Source of the DNA: an uncultured Bacilli bacterium
GTDB lineage: Bacteria; Bacillota_I; Bacilli_A; RFN20; CAG-826
Direction of reading: 5' to 3'
Length of the DNA: 39,713 nucleotides
NCBI GenBank assembly: GCA_947625975.1
Contig: CANQQL010000010.1
Coordinates: 1-39,713, forward strand
A program made the position numbers and the translations under genes. Below are positions 1 to 13,889 of the stretch, piece after piece (the first letter of the stretch is position 1; every line of letters begins with the position of its first letter). A model generated the notes under the pieces. The model was not told where the DNA came from. It was given only the letters and a program-made list of their open reading frames with translations, and did not search any database.

Positions 1-161
1 ATTGCAACAGATTAATTATTTTTCTATGTTTTCATCAAAATTATTTATTTCGTTGCATTAACTTTGTCACTTAACAAGCAATTTTAATTTTTATATTAAA
101 AACAGCTTTACTTTTTATGTAATATTTAGATTATCAAATAACAAAATTTTAATTTGAATTT

Positions 162-1013
162 TTATTCTTTCACCGCTAAATAATGCGTAACACCTGAGAT
201 GGTTTCACCATCTATTTGTAACGCAGTTGGCCGATCAAAAGTAACTTCAATACGATTAGCCTTCAACACTTCCACAATTTTTTTATGTTTAATATGATTA
301 CCTTTATTCAAACTCCCAAAAACCATTAATCCAAATAGTCTCGTTGCCCCGTGAATGCACACCATCATAAGTTTTTTATCCTTTCGATTCTGACTCGGTG
401 CAATCATTAGACCTCCACCATAAAATCTTCCATTCATTGCAGAAGCAATCCAAATTTTCTTTTTGGAGATTTCTACACCATCCACAACAATCTTTCCATT
501 TGGAAATTTATATTTACAGAGAGCAAGTTTCATGCAAATAGCAGAATAAGATATTTTCTTTGCACCTTTTTTAATTTTTTCATCTGCCACCTCACATACT
601 TGTCCGTCAATACCAAAACCAACACCATTAATGAAATAGTATTTTTTCTCATTGACAATAACATATGGTAAATGTTTCACATAATCATTTATTAAGGCTA
701 AGCCATCGCTATCAATTTCGCTCTTTATATCATTTAAAAAATCATTACCTGTTCCGGCACTAGTTAAATACAATTTGCAGAGAATCTCAATATCTTGAAT
801 TTGATTAACAAATTTATTTAAAGTTCCATCTCCGCCCAAGAGAATTACATTATCCTCATTTTTTAAGCTTAACATAAAATTTTTTACATCTAAATCAATT
901 AGACTAATGGACTTTAAATCATTAAATCTATGTTTTAACTTCTCGGTGATGACTTCTACATTTTTTTCTCCAGCGTTATTATTTGCTTTAGGATTAAATA
1001 AAATATAATTCAT
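162..1013 (-). CDS. Diacylglycerol kinase / YegS-BmrU family lipid kinase
   Basis: 283 aa ORF with GGDGTLN motif and YFINGVGFGIDG, typical of the DAGK catalytic family. Confidence 0.85.
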   Translation of the reverse strand: MNYILFNPKANNNAGEKNVEVITEKLKHRFNDLKSISLIDLDVKNFMLSLKNEDNVILLGGDGTLNKFVNQIQDIEILCKLYLTSAGTGNDFLNDIKSEIDSDGLALINDYVKHLPYVIVNEKKYYFINGVGFGIDGQVCEVADEKIKKGAKKISYSAICMKLALCKYKFPNGKIVVDGVEISKKKIWIASAMNGRFYGGGLMIAPSQNRKDKKLMMVCIHGATRLFGLMVFGSLNKGNHIKHKKIVEVLKANRIEVTFDRPTALQIDGETISGVTHYLAVKE

Positions 1014-1845
1014 TATTACTTTCTTCCTTTCTTTGTTCTAATTTTAGACGAATTTCATTTTTTGTTTTTTCAGCAATTTCAAATGAATTCATTGATTTAT
1101 AATTTTCATAATATAAACAATCTACAATATCAAAATAAACATCGGTTCTTTTCCAAAAGAAATTTTTATGAATTTGGTTACAATTTGACAAGGCCAAAAC
1201 TACGATTGGAGCCTCTGATTTAATGGCTATCTTATACGATCCTGCTTTGAAATTTAATAATTCACCCGTCTTACTTCTTGTACCTTCGGGGCAAATCGCA
1301 ATATGCCCAAGATCATCTTCAATATATTTAATACATTTTGAAATTGATCTTGCTGCATTAAAATCATTTCCCCGATCAAGCGTTACGAACCCCGCCTTGT
1401 GAATAAATGCTCCCGCAATGGGAATATTTTCATTTTGCGGTTTAGTTACAAATATAATCGGTGATATTTTTAAAACTTTCATCATCACAATTTGATCAAA
1501 ATTCGAAGTATGATTACTTACAATTAATACTCGACCATTTGAGGGAAGTTTATCAAGTCCCGATATATGGATTTTACTTCGTGATAAAGATATCAATATA
1601 TAGCAAGTTTCCTTAATTAACCAATAATAAAATTTATTGGGCTTGTTTATTTCTTCTTTTTTATTGATAAAAAACGACCAAATAAGTAATAAAAGAAGAT
1701 ATAAGAAAAAAATTAATATGTAAAAAATCGGCACCAGTATTAAAGCTAAGGCAATTGTCCATATATGAACATATAATTTTGTTGCTATCTCTATATAAGT
1801 AACGCTAATAACACTTAACAACCAAAGAATAATGTTTATAATCAT
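994..1845 (-). CDS. plsC: 1-acyl-sn-glycerol-3-phosphate acyltransferase (PlsC family)
   Basis: SNHTSNFDQ (HX4D) and PEGTRS motifs, N-terminal hydrophobic segment; overlaps dagK-like gene. Confidence 0.85.
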   Translation of the reverse strand: MIINIILWLLSVISVTYIEIATKLYVHIWTIALALILVPIFYILIFFLYLLLLLIWSFFINKKEEINKPNKFYYWLIKETCYILISLSRSKIHISGLDKLPSNGRVLIVSNHTSNFDQIVMMKVLKISPIIFVTKPQNENIPIAGAFIHKAGFVTLDRGNDFNAARSISKCIKYIEDDLGHIAICPEGTRSKTGELLNFKAGSYKIAIKSEAPIVVLALSNCNQIHKNFFWKRTDVYFDIVDCLYYENYKSMNSFEIAEKTKNEIRLKLEQRKEESNNELYFI

Positions 1846-1858
1846 AAATGTCCCTACT

Positions 1859-1879
1859 AATTAAATTGAAAATTTAATT
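1859..1879. repeat. AT-only perfect inverted repeat (AATTAAATT-GAA-AATTTAATT)
   Basis: 9-bp arms read directly; between plsC and the PfpI-like gene; possible weak terminator. Confidence 0.4.
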
Positions 1880-1919
1880 ATATAAACACTATAAAATAAT
1901 ATTAACTTTTTGTAAATAA

Positions 1920-2471
1920 TTAATTTTCACCTTGTAAAGAAGCCAACAATTGATTCTTTTCCTTTTCATTATATAAACTTTCAATTACCAAAAGCGCAAA
2001 CTCTATTGAATAGTACATTGATTTTCCTGTAATAAAATTTCCATCTCTTACAGCGCCTTTAGTTCTTAAATATTTTCCACTAATTATTTGCTTTTCAAAT
2101 CCGGGATAAACCGTAAAATTTTTGTCTTTTAACAATCCTAATCTTCCAATGAGCATAGGTGCTGCACATATTGCACAAACAAATTTATTATTTTTAACAA
2201 AATAATCAATAGTTTTGTTTACTTCTATTAAATTAACTAAAATTTTCGATACACCAGGTCCTCCTGGAATAAATAAAAAATCATAGTTACTTAGATTTAA
2301 ATCTTCTAACAGAGCATCTACCTTCATTTCAATGCCACGTGCTGACACTACTTCTTTTCGATGCATAAGGCTGGCAATAGTTATTTCTTCCTTATGTCTT
2401 CTCCACACATCAACTGGCGCAAGCATTTCAACATCTTCAAAATAATCTCCGACTATTACTAATCCTTTCAT
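1920..2471 (-). CDS. DJ-1/PfpI family protein
   Basis: DFLFIPGGPG and FVCAICAAPMLIG nucleophile-elbow Cys motif. Confidence 0.85.
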   Translation of the reverse strand: MKGLVIVGDYFEDVEMLAPVDVWRRHKEEITIASLMHRKEVVSARGIEMKVDALLEDLNLSNYDFLFIPGGPGVSKILVNLIEVNKTIDYFVKNNKFVCAICAAPMLIGRLGLLKDKNFTVYPGFEKQIISGKYLRTKGAVRDGNFITGKSMYYSIEFALLVIESLYNEKEKNQLLASLQGEN

Positions 2472-2582
2472 ATAATCACCAAAAATATTATATAATATTT
2501 TTAAAAATTTTAAAAATTAATAGCATGTTATTTAAATAATGATTTTTTAAATTAATAAATTATAATATTTATGGTGATTAAA

Positions 2583-3179
2583 TTGATAAAAATATATTTA
2601 TATACGTTAATAGAAGAAAATTGTTTATTATCATTGCCCAAAAACATCCAGAATCATTTAAGTAACTATAATGAAAAGCAAAAAATTATTAGTGCCTCTA
2701 ATTATTATAAACTATCCTTGGAACTCTCTAAAAACCAATTAAATATTAATGATTTATTTTTTTCTAGCAATGGAAAACCCATCATTAAGGGATTGTATCT
2801 TTCTTTAACTCATAATAAAAACTACTATGGCTTTGCCCTTTCTTCTACCCAAGATGTAGGATTGGACATTGAAAGCATTCCAAGATTTAAATTTTCAAAA
2901 ATTGCCAACAAGATATTAAACGCAGAAGAAACTAAAGAGTATAACAAGGTTCAAGATAAAGAAACCTATTTAGCATCAATTTGGTGTGAAAAAGAGGCGA
3001 TGGGAAAAATGTTGGGAACTGGTTTAAACTCTAATATTTTTAATATTCAAAGTAGCAATAAAAAAATTATAAAACTTCACGATGATATTATAGTAATTGT
3101 TTCCGATCAACCTATTAAAAATTTTGCGATATATATAGACGAAAAAAATTTTGATTTCAATTCTCATAATCTTGTTTAA
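2583..3179 (+). CDS. 4'-phosphopantetheinyl transferase, Sfp/HetI-type
   Basis: LSLTHNKNY, GLDIE and WCEKEAMGK motifs. TTG start at 2583 preferred over ATG 2571 because GGTGA sits 5 nt upstream. Confidence 0.75.
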   Translation: MIKIYLYTLIEENCLLSLPKNIQNHLSNYNEKQKIISASNYYKLSLELSKNQLNINDLFFSSNGKPIIKGLYLSLTHNKNYYGFALSSTQDVGLDIESIPRFKFSKIANKILNAEETKEYNKVQDKETYLASIWCEKEAMGKMLGTGLNSNIFNIQSSNKKIIKLHDDIIVIVSDQPIKNFAIYIDEKNFDFNSHNLV

Positions 3180-4236
3180 TAAGTTTCTTTAAACCATCCA
3201 AAGAAAGAAGTGAATGTATTTCTTCAAAGGTCGTAAATTTCACTTCTTTTAATTTAAAATAAATATCATTAATAATACTGTCTTCATTTGTCTTAGCCCG
3301 TAAATAATTTTTTTCTAAATAACCTTCTAAAGTTTCTTCGAATACGGTTAAAACAAGTCGTCGGTATAGCCCTAAAATTGAGTTTTCTAACCAATATACA
3401 AAAGGTTTGGATTTTTCTTCATATTTTTTAAATTTTAAATAAAGCGGAAGTCCATCATTTGCTCCATGATAAATATCCACAAATATATAATCAAAATCAA
3501 TAATATTTGTTTGATTTAAAAAATTAAACGCATCAGCTTTAATTATTTTAATCTTCTCTTTTTTATCAAATTGTGGCAACAAGTATTGGCAAAATAAATC
3601 AATTATTGTTTGATCATTTTCCACAATTGTAATCGACTTAACATCTTCTTTCAAAGAAGCCATATAGGCATAATAACCTAATCCTAATCCAAAAGTTAAA
3701 ACATCCCCTTTAGTCATGTTTATACTGCTTTGCATAGTTAATATTTCATTAGGAGTTACGCTCATCCAAATTATATGGTCTTTCGTAATTGCGGGATATT
3801 TAACATCTTTTTCAAAATATCCAATTTGATAAATTTCTTGAAAATTATCTAAAAATTTAACATCATCATAAGGGAATGTTTGATAAGCATAATATGTATC
3901 AAATTCTAAAGTATAATGCTTAAATTTTACTTGTTTAAAATCTATATTTTTAAAATACGTATTGGAAAATAATGTTTGATTATTAACCAATTTAATTGCA
4001 GGTTTAAGATATTCTTCAATAATTTTTTTGTTCTCTTTGTCTTCAGAATCAATTTCAAAATAATTTAAAAACTCATTCAAAACCGTGGTCTTATGATTTT
4101 GAATTTTGCTTTTTTCAATTAGATTATAATAGGAATTAAATTCTTCAAACATTTTAGAAACCGAGATATTTATATATTTAATTTCTATTAATTTTTTTAA
4201 TTTTTCTAAATCTCTTTTATTTAATTTCAGTATCAT
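3157..4236 (-). CDS. Spermidine-synthase-like / SAM-dependent methyltransferase-fold protein
   Basis: VLTFGLGLGYYAYMAS, TIVENDQTIIDLF, DYIFVDIYHG Rossmann methyltransferase motifs; unassigned N-terminal region. Confidence 0.6.
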   Translation of the reverse strand: MILKLNKRDLEKLKKLIEIKYINISVSKMFEEFNSYYNLIEKSKIQNHKTTVLNEFLNYFEIDSEDKENKKIIEEYLKPAIKLVNNQTLFSNTYFKNIDFKQVKFKHYTLEFDTYYAYQTFPYDDVKFLDNFQEIYQIGYFEKDVKYPAITKDHIIWMSVTPNEILTMQSSINMTKGDVLTFGLGLGYYAYMASLKEDVKSITIVENDQTIIDLFCQYLLPQFDKKEKIKIIKADAFNFLNQTNIIDFDYIFVDIYHGANDGLPLYLKFKKYEEKSKPFVYWLENSILGLYRRLVLTVFEETLEGYLEKNYLRAKTNEDSIINDIYFKLKEVKFTTFEEIHSLLSLDGLKKLIKQDYEN

Positions 4237-4684
4237 TATTTATTTGCTCAATCAATCTTTCTATGCATATCTTTAATTTTTTATAAACCAAATCATATCT
4301 TCCGGTATACCAAGGATCTTCAATATCTCCGGATAGACCGACATATTCTGATAACAAATGTATTTTCTTCAAATCATCTTGTGGAATTATTTGTTTTATG
4401 CCCCATAAATTTTCTTGATCCATTAAAAATATTAGATCAAAATTGCGATAATCATTTTCATCAATTTGTTTTGCGTGATGTCTTTCTATATTAATATTAT
4501 ATTTTATTAGTGTTTGTTTCATAGGTGGATAAATATCATTGCCTATTTCTTCTCTTGATGTTGCTCTAGATTCACAATAATATAAGTGATTTAGATTTTG
4601 TTTTCTAACAAGATTATTAAAAATAAACTCTGCAGCGACAGAACGACAAATATTACCATGACAGACAAAAAGTATTTTTTTCAT
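4217..4684 (-). CDS. Low-molecular-weight protein-tyrosine phosphatase family protein
   Basis: CHGNICRS (CX5RS) P-loop and EDPWYTG; start moved to MKKILFVCHGN. Confidence 0.85.
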   Translation of the reverse strand: MKKILFVCHGNICRSVAAEFIFNNLVRKQNLNHLYYCESRATSREEIGNDIYPPMKQTLIKYNINIERHHAKQIDENDYRNFDLIFLMDQENLWGIKQIIPQDDLKKIHLLSEYVGLSGDIEDPWYTGRYDLVYKKLKICIERLIEQINNDTEIK

Positions 4685-4841
4685 ATTAAAATTCTTTCTT
4701 TTTAAACACAATTATAAATTTAATTTTCTTTTTGTTATTCTCTATATTACATATTCTAATTTTGAAATTAATCTGTTTTTCAGTCTTTTTTATCATTAAA
4801 AGTATTAACAAAAACAATATATCAAACTGAATTTATTGATT

Positions 4842-5465
4842 TTATTTTCCATCCGGAAAAGATGTTGATATTCTTCGTTCTTTTTTGGGCAAACCATATT
4901 TATCTCTTGCCAATTCAATACCTTGCATCAAAAAAATCATATTATTAGCTAAATTACGCATGGTTTGAAGACCTTCCAAATCTTTTTCAACATCTTCGGC
5001 AGTATAACCATGCACCATATTCCAATAGGAACTTGTGGCAATTGGCATTTCGGTTATAGAAAAATATTTGTTCAAAACGTCAAAAGTTGCAGTGTTACCA
5101 CCCCTTCTACAAGACACTACTGCTGCACCGACTTTCATTCTTTTTTCAAACGAAGTACTATAAAATAAACGGTCTAGCAAGCTTATAAGCGAACCATTAG
5201 GCGATCCATAATATACCGGACTTCCTATCACTAAACCATCTGCACTTTCAAATTTTTTGGCAATTTCGTTTACCAAATCATTAAATACACATTTTTTATT
5301 GGTATAACAAAACCCACAAGCCATGCATCCGGTTATCGGGTTTTTACCTATGTTAACTTGTTCGGTTTGAATGCCTTTTTCTTCAAAAACATTAATCATT
5401 TCTTTTAAAGCACGATTGACACATCCAAAGTTATTTGGACTTCCATTAATTAATAAAACTTTCAT
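4842..5465 (-). CDS. Flavodoxin family / NADPH-dependent FMN reductase-like protein
   Basis: LLINGSPN, GCMACGFCYTNKKC, GLVIGSPVYYGSPNG motifs. Confidence 0.85.
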   Translation of the reverse strand: MKVLLINGSPNNFGCVNRALKEMINVFEEKGIQTEQVNIGKNPITGCMACGFCYTNKKCVFNDLVNEIAKKFESADGLVIGSPVYYGSPNGSLISLLDRLFYSTSFEKRMKVGAAVVSCRRGGNTATFDVLNKYFSITEMPIATSSYWNMVHGYTAEDVEKDLEGLQTMRNLANNMIFLMQGIELARDKYGLPKKERRISTSFPDGK

Positions 5466-5827
5466 ATTTTCTCCTTTTGTTTTGATAAGATAAATTTTGC
5501 ATCTCCGGCTCCATAAATTGATTTTAAATCTAAGTCAAATATATTATCAATTGTTCCGAGTTTTGTAAAATTCCAATTGTTATATCCGTAATAAAAACAA
5601 ATTGAATTGCCTTGATATAAAATGATATCTCCTGGAATGGTAGCAATATTTTCATCATTGCGTGGCAAAGATTTTGGAAGAGCACCAACTTTTTCAAAAT
5701 CACCATAATCCAATGTGTTAATTATAAGTGGTCCGTTTTCAAGCAATTTTAGTAAGGCTAGAGTAGAACTATTCTCAACAAGTGTTGCCATTAATTCGTG
5801 AGAATTAACTTCTATTTTAATTTTCAT
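5462..5827 (-). CDS. Cyclophilin-like fold protein
   Basis: Sequence resembles the short cyclophilin-like domain family (IPGDIILYQGNSICFYYG); 4-nt overlap with flavodoxin-like gene. Confidence 0.65.
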   Translation of the reverse strand: MKIKIEVNSHELMATLVENSSTLALLKLLENGPLIINTLDYGDFEKVGALPKSLPRNDENIATIPGDIILYQGNSICFYYGYNNWNFTKLGTIDNIFDLDLKSIYGAGDAKFILSKQKEKI

Positions 5828-5898
5828 TTTGTTATCCTCTATTAATTAAAATTTTTTTGTCGTTATTTAAAAAGTGAGCAAAACTCACTTTTAAATAT

Positions 5899-7326
5899 TT
5901 ATTTCTTTTTTAATTCATCAAGAATCATTTTTGAGGTCATTGCTGGATTTGCCTTACCACGAGATTTTTTCATCACTTGTCCTACTAAAAAACCTAAAGC
6001 TCGATCTTTACCATTTTTATAGTCTTCAATTGATTGAGGATTTTCCTTTAAAACTTCAAGAATTAATTCAAAAATTGCTCCCTCATCAGACATTTGAACT
6101 AAACCTAATTCATTTGCGACATCAATTGGCGAGGCATCGTTTTCCACAATTACCGCAAATACATCTTTGGCCTGTTTAGAGGAAATTTTCCCTTCTTCAA
6201 TAAGTTTAATTAAATCGCTTAAATGCTCCGGCGATAATTGCAGATCTTTAATTTTAAGATTGTTTTTATTAAGATATGCCGCGATATCAACCATAATCCA
6301 GTTTGCTAATAATTTAGGAGAGGCGTTAAATTTTACCGCTTTATCAAAATAATCGGAAACATCTTTATCTTGAATTAAAATATCTGAATCGTATTCATTT
6401 AAGCCTAAAATAGTCATGTATCTATCTTTTTTTGAGGCCGCTAATTCCGGACATGTCTCGATAGCATTTTTAACAAATTCATCGCTTAATTTAATTGGAG
6501 TTATATTAGGTTCCGTAAAATATTTATAATCTACCGCATCAGTTTTTTTACGCATTAAAACTGTTTCTTTTCTTGTTTCATCAAAGCGCCTAGTTTCCTG
6601 CTCTACGGGAACTCCTGATAAAAGAAGCTGTTGTTGACGAGTAATTTCAAACTCAATAGCCTTTTCAACATTAGATAAGGAATTTAGATTTTTGATTTCT
6701 ACTTTTGTTCCAAATTTATCACTGCCAATAGGTCTTAACGATATATTGACATCGCAGCGAAGCGAGCCTTCTTCCATTTTGCCATCGCTAACATCACTGA
6801 ATTGCACAATGGATTTAATTTGTTCAACATATTTCATCGCTTCTTCTCCATTTCTGATATTAGGACGAGAAACAATCTCTATCAATGGAGTCCCAGCACG
6901 GTTGTAATCTAGAAGAGAATAGGTAGATAAATGGAGTTGTTTACATGTGTCTTCCTCCATATGTAATCTTTCAATTTCTATTTTCTTTTCCCCGTTATTG
7001 GTCTTTATCATTACATAACCATCACGACCAATAGGTCTTTTATCTTGGGTAATTTGAAAGCCTTTTGGTAAGTCTGCATAAAAATAGTTTTTCCGATCAA
7101 ACCACAACTCTTGATCAATTTTCATATGCAAGGCATTCGCGACTCGTATCGCATTTATAACTGCTTGTTTATTAACAACTGGCATTGTTCCAGGGAAGGC
7201 CATATCAACTGGATTAACCAACGTATTAGGTTCTGCACCAAATTCAACAGGTGCAGAAGAAAACATTTTTGATTTAGTTTTCATTTCCACATGTATTTCA
7301 ATACCAATAACTGCTTCAAAATTCAT
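5899..7326 (-). CDS. gatB: Asp-tRNA(Asn)/Glu-tRNA(Gln) amidotransferase subunit B
   Basis: VIGIEIHVEMKTKSKMFS, NRAGTPLIEIVS, KVEIKNLNS; C-terminal YqeY-like tail. Confidence 0.97.
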   Translation of the reverse strand: MNFEAVIGIEIHVEMKTKSKMFSSAPVEFGAEPNTLVNPVDMAFPGTMPVVNKQAVINAIRVANALHMKIDQELWFDRKNYFYADLPKGFQITQDKRPIGRDGYVMIKTNNGEKKIEIERLHMEEDTCKQLHLSTYSLLDYNRAGTPLIEIVSRPNIRNGEEAMKYVEQIKSIVQFSDVSDGKMEEGSLRCDVNISLRPIGSDKFGTKVEIKNLNSLSNVEKAIEFEITRQQQLLLSGVPVEQETRRFDETRKETVLMRKKTDAVDYKYFTEPNITPIKLSDEFVKNAIETCPELAASKKDRYMTILGLNEYDSDILIQDKDVSDYFDKAVKFNASPKLLANWIMVDIAAYLNKNNLKIKDLQLSPEHLSDLIKLIEEGKISSKQAKDVFAVIVENDASPIDVANELGLVQMSDEGAIFELILEVLKENPQSIEDYKNGKDRALGFLVGQVMKKSRGKANPAMTSKMILDELKKK

Positions 7327-7327
7327 T

Positions 7328-8788
7328 TTATTTCACCAACTTTCTTGAAGATAAATTGTACAATCCAGTTCCATCTTCAATATTTTTAGCTATTTTAAAG
7401 AGTTCTTTTTCCTCGAATTTTCTTCCCATTAAATTTCCCCCAATCGGCATATTCTCAATAAGGCCAATTGGTAATGTTATAGAGGGAAGACCAGCAAAAT
7501 TACCTAACACCAAAATATTATCCGCTATTAAATAATTCGTTGATAGTTTATCTGAACTATCCGTAAATTTTGGAGCAATATTTGGGGCAGCAGGAATATA
7601 AATAAAGTCGTAGTTATTCAAAATTTCATTGGTCCTATTTACTATTAATCTTCGAGCCTTTTGTGCACGCAAGAATAAATCTTCTTGATTTTCTCGCATT
7701 AAAGAAAAACTACCAATAATAAATCTACGGCGGATTAATTCACAAAATCCTTTGGTTCGTGCATTGCACATTACTTCCTGATAGGTATCTCCTCCATAAC
7801 GCGGTCCAAATTTTATTCCATCAAGATTAGCATTATTTGAAGTTGCTTCTGCACAAGAAATAACCATATAGGTAGGATAGCATGCTTCAAGTAGTTTTAA
7901 ATCAAAACTTACATTCTCAACAATTGCACCATTTTCTTTTAGCTTTTCTACAGTATTATTGAAAATAGTTAAAACTTTTTCATCACGAATGCTATCTATG
8001 ACTTCTTTTAAAATTGCAATTCTTTTTCCTTTAATTGTGTCATTAATATTTGAAATATAGTCGTCTACTTTTTTATTTGAACTGGTAGCATCATGTAAGT
8101 CTCTTCCCGCTAAAAGAGATAGTGCAAAAGCGGCATCTTCCACGGATCTGGTAAAATATGCGACATGGTCTAATGACGGAGCAAAAGGAAACAAGCCAAA
8201 ACGCGATATTCTACCCCAAGTTGGCTTAAAGCCCACAAGGCCCGCAAATGAGGCTGGTTTTCTAACAGAATCACCTGTATCACTACCCAAGGCAAACGGA
8301 GCTATACCCGCAGATACCATGGCTGCCGAACCACAACTAGAACCACCTACTAACCTTTCGTGTTTCGGATCATAGGGATTATAGGTTATTCCCTTATGCC
8401 CGGTTGTACCTGTTCCACCCATTGCTAACTCATCAAGGCAAGTTTTAGCAATAGGAACAGCATGTGCATTCAATAGTTTTTCTACTACCGTTGCATTGAA
8501 AACCGGAATATAGTCTTTTAAAATCTCACTACTTCCTGTGGTAAGAATATTTTTAGTGGAAAAATTATCTTTTATACCAAAGGGGATTCCCCAAAAAAGA
8601 TTATTTTCCTCTGGTTCAGTCAATTCCGAAGCAATTTCGATTGCTTTATCTTCTAAAATAGTTTCAAAGGCATTATTAGTATCTGCTTTTGCTCTTTTAA
8701 TGGCTTCTTTTGCTAATTCTAAAGGTGTAATTTCTTTTTTTACCAAAGCCTCATGCATTTCTTTGATTGTTAAATCTAAATAATTCAT
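7328..8788 (-). CDS. gatA: Asp-tRNA(Asn)/Glu-tRNA(Gln) amidotransferase subunit A
   Basis: Amidase signature GGSSCGSAAMVSAGIAPFALGSDTGDSVRKPASF. Confidence 0.97.
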   Translation of the reverse strand: MNYLDLTIKEMHEALVKKEITPLELAKEAIKRAKADTNNAFETILEDKAIEIASELTEPEENNLFWGIPFGIKDNFSTKNILTTGSSEILKDYIPVFNATVVEKLLNAHAVPIAKTCLDELAMGGTGTTGHKGITYNPYDPKHERLVGGSSCGSAAMVSAGIAPFALGSDTGDSVRKPASFAGLVGFKPTWGRISRFGLFPFAPSLDHVAYFTRSVEDAAFALSLLAGRDLHDATSSNKKVDDYISNINDTIKGKRIAILKEVIDSIRDEKVLTIFNNTVEKLKENGAIVENVSFDLKLLEACYPTYMVISCAEATSNNANLDGIKFGPRYGGDTYQEVMCNARTKGFCELIRRRFIIGSFSLMRENQEDLFLRAQKARRLIVNRTNEILNNYDFIYIPAAPNIAPKFTDSSDKLSTNYLIADNILVLGNFAGLPSITLPIGLIENMPIGGNLMGRKFEEKELFKIAKNIEDGTGLYNLSSRKLVK

Positions 8789-9085
8789 TTAACCCACCAC
8801 CTTTGGCAGTTTTATTTGACCATCGAGCACATCTTTTGCATTTTTTAAAGCATCGGATTTAGTTAATGGTTCCGTTACTTCATCTTCTCTTAAAAAATCT
8901 GTAGTTACATCAAATGGGAATGTCATTGGTTCGACATTATCAACATCAGGAATTTCTCCGATTAGTTTCATTTGTTTAATAATAATTTCGAACTCTTTTT
9001 CCAGCGTGTCATATTGTTCATCGGACATATCGAACATTAATCGAGATGCCGCATCTTTTAAAACTTCTTTAGTAATTGCCTTCAT
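8789..9085 (-). CDS. gatC: Asp-tRNA(Asn)/Glu-tRNA(Gln) amidotransferase subunit C
   Basis: NVEPMTFPF...LREDEV motif, adjacent to gatA; start MKAITK with GAGGAG upstream. Confidence 0.9.
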   Translation of the reverse strand: MKAITKEVLKDAASRLMFDMSDEQYDTLEKEFEIIIKQMKLIGEIPDVDNVEPMTFPFDVTTDFLREDEVTEPLTKSDALKNAKDVLDGQIKLPKVVG

Positions 9086-9089
9086 ATTT

Positions 9090-13302
<4,213 letters not shown>

Positions 13303-13329
13303 TTAAATCACCAATACTTTGTAAATATT

Positions 13330-13352
13330 TTAGCATATTTATTATGCTAAAT
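13330..13352. repeat. Stem-loop (TTTAGCATA-TTTAT-TATGCTAAA), possible weak terminator of the upstream minus-strand lipoprotein gene
   Basis: 9-bp inverted repeat between 13387 ORF and pcrA; no strong U-tract. Confidence 0.4.
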
Positions 13353-13386
13353 AAATGAAATATCTTATCAATTACAGACTTTACAA

Positions 13387-13800
13387 TCAAAACAAAACAG
13401 CAGAAATATCTCTGATTCCCACATACATTTCCTTCAACTTATTATTTTCTATGAAAATCAACGTAGGAAATCCCAGAAATTTTATTTCTTCTACTGTCAT
13501 AACTCCAATACTATCTTCACATTTTATTCCTTTTTGGAAGTCTAATGGTGCTTCTACTATAAAAAAATCACTATGCTCTTTTGCATAGTACTCTATTTGA
13601 TCTTTAATTGCGTTACATGCTGAACAATGGGCAAGAAAAAAATAACAAAAGTGGGTTGATCGGATTTTAAAAACATCTTCACAATTAATATAAATAGAGT
13701 GTTTAGTATTTGTATTTTCACTAGTATTATTTATTTGTGAAAAGTCAACGCATGATGTTAAAAAACACATCGTAAGACACAAAATTAATTTTTTCATCAA
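13387..13800 (-). CDS. Thioredoxin-fold-like putative lipoprotein
   Basis: Signal peptide with lipobox-like FLTSC; HCSAC (CxxC) and GFPTLIFIENNK cis-Pro-like region. Confidence 0.7.
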   Translation of the reverse strand: MMKKLILCLTMCFLTSCVDFSQINNTSENTNTKHSIYINCEDVFKIRSTHFCYFFLAHCSACNAIKDQIEYYAKEHSDFFIVEAPLDFQKGIKCEDSIGVMTVEEIKFLGFPTLIFIENNKLKEMYVGIRDISAVLF

Positions 13801-13889
13801 ATCACCTTAATATAAATATAGATAGACCTCTTGTCGAATTGTGAAATATAATGTTTATAAAAGTTTTTTTATGATAAAATTATGAATGT

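Noticed and set aside
1-60. TGCAAC...GTTGCA inverted words at the window start, initially resembling the 78-nt repeat (shared ATTGCAACA)
   Set aside because: Only a 9-nt match; the remainder does not align with the repeat and the loop is about 45 nt, so likely chance.
5931-6907. Plus-strand ORFs 5931-6179, 6167-6352, 6692-6907
   Set aside because: Entirely antisense to gatB, no family resemblance; shadow ORFs of a conserved gene.
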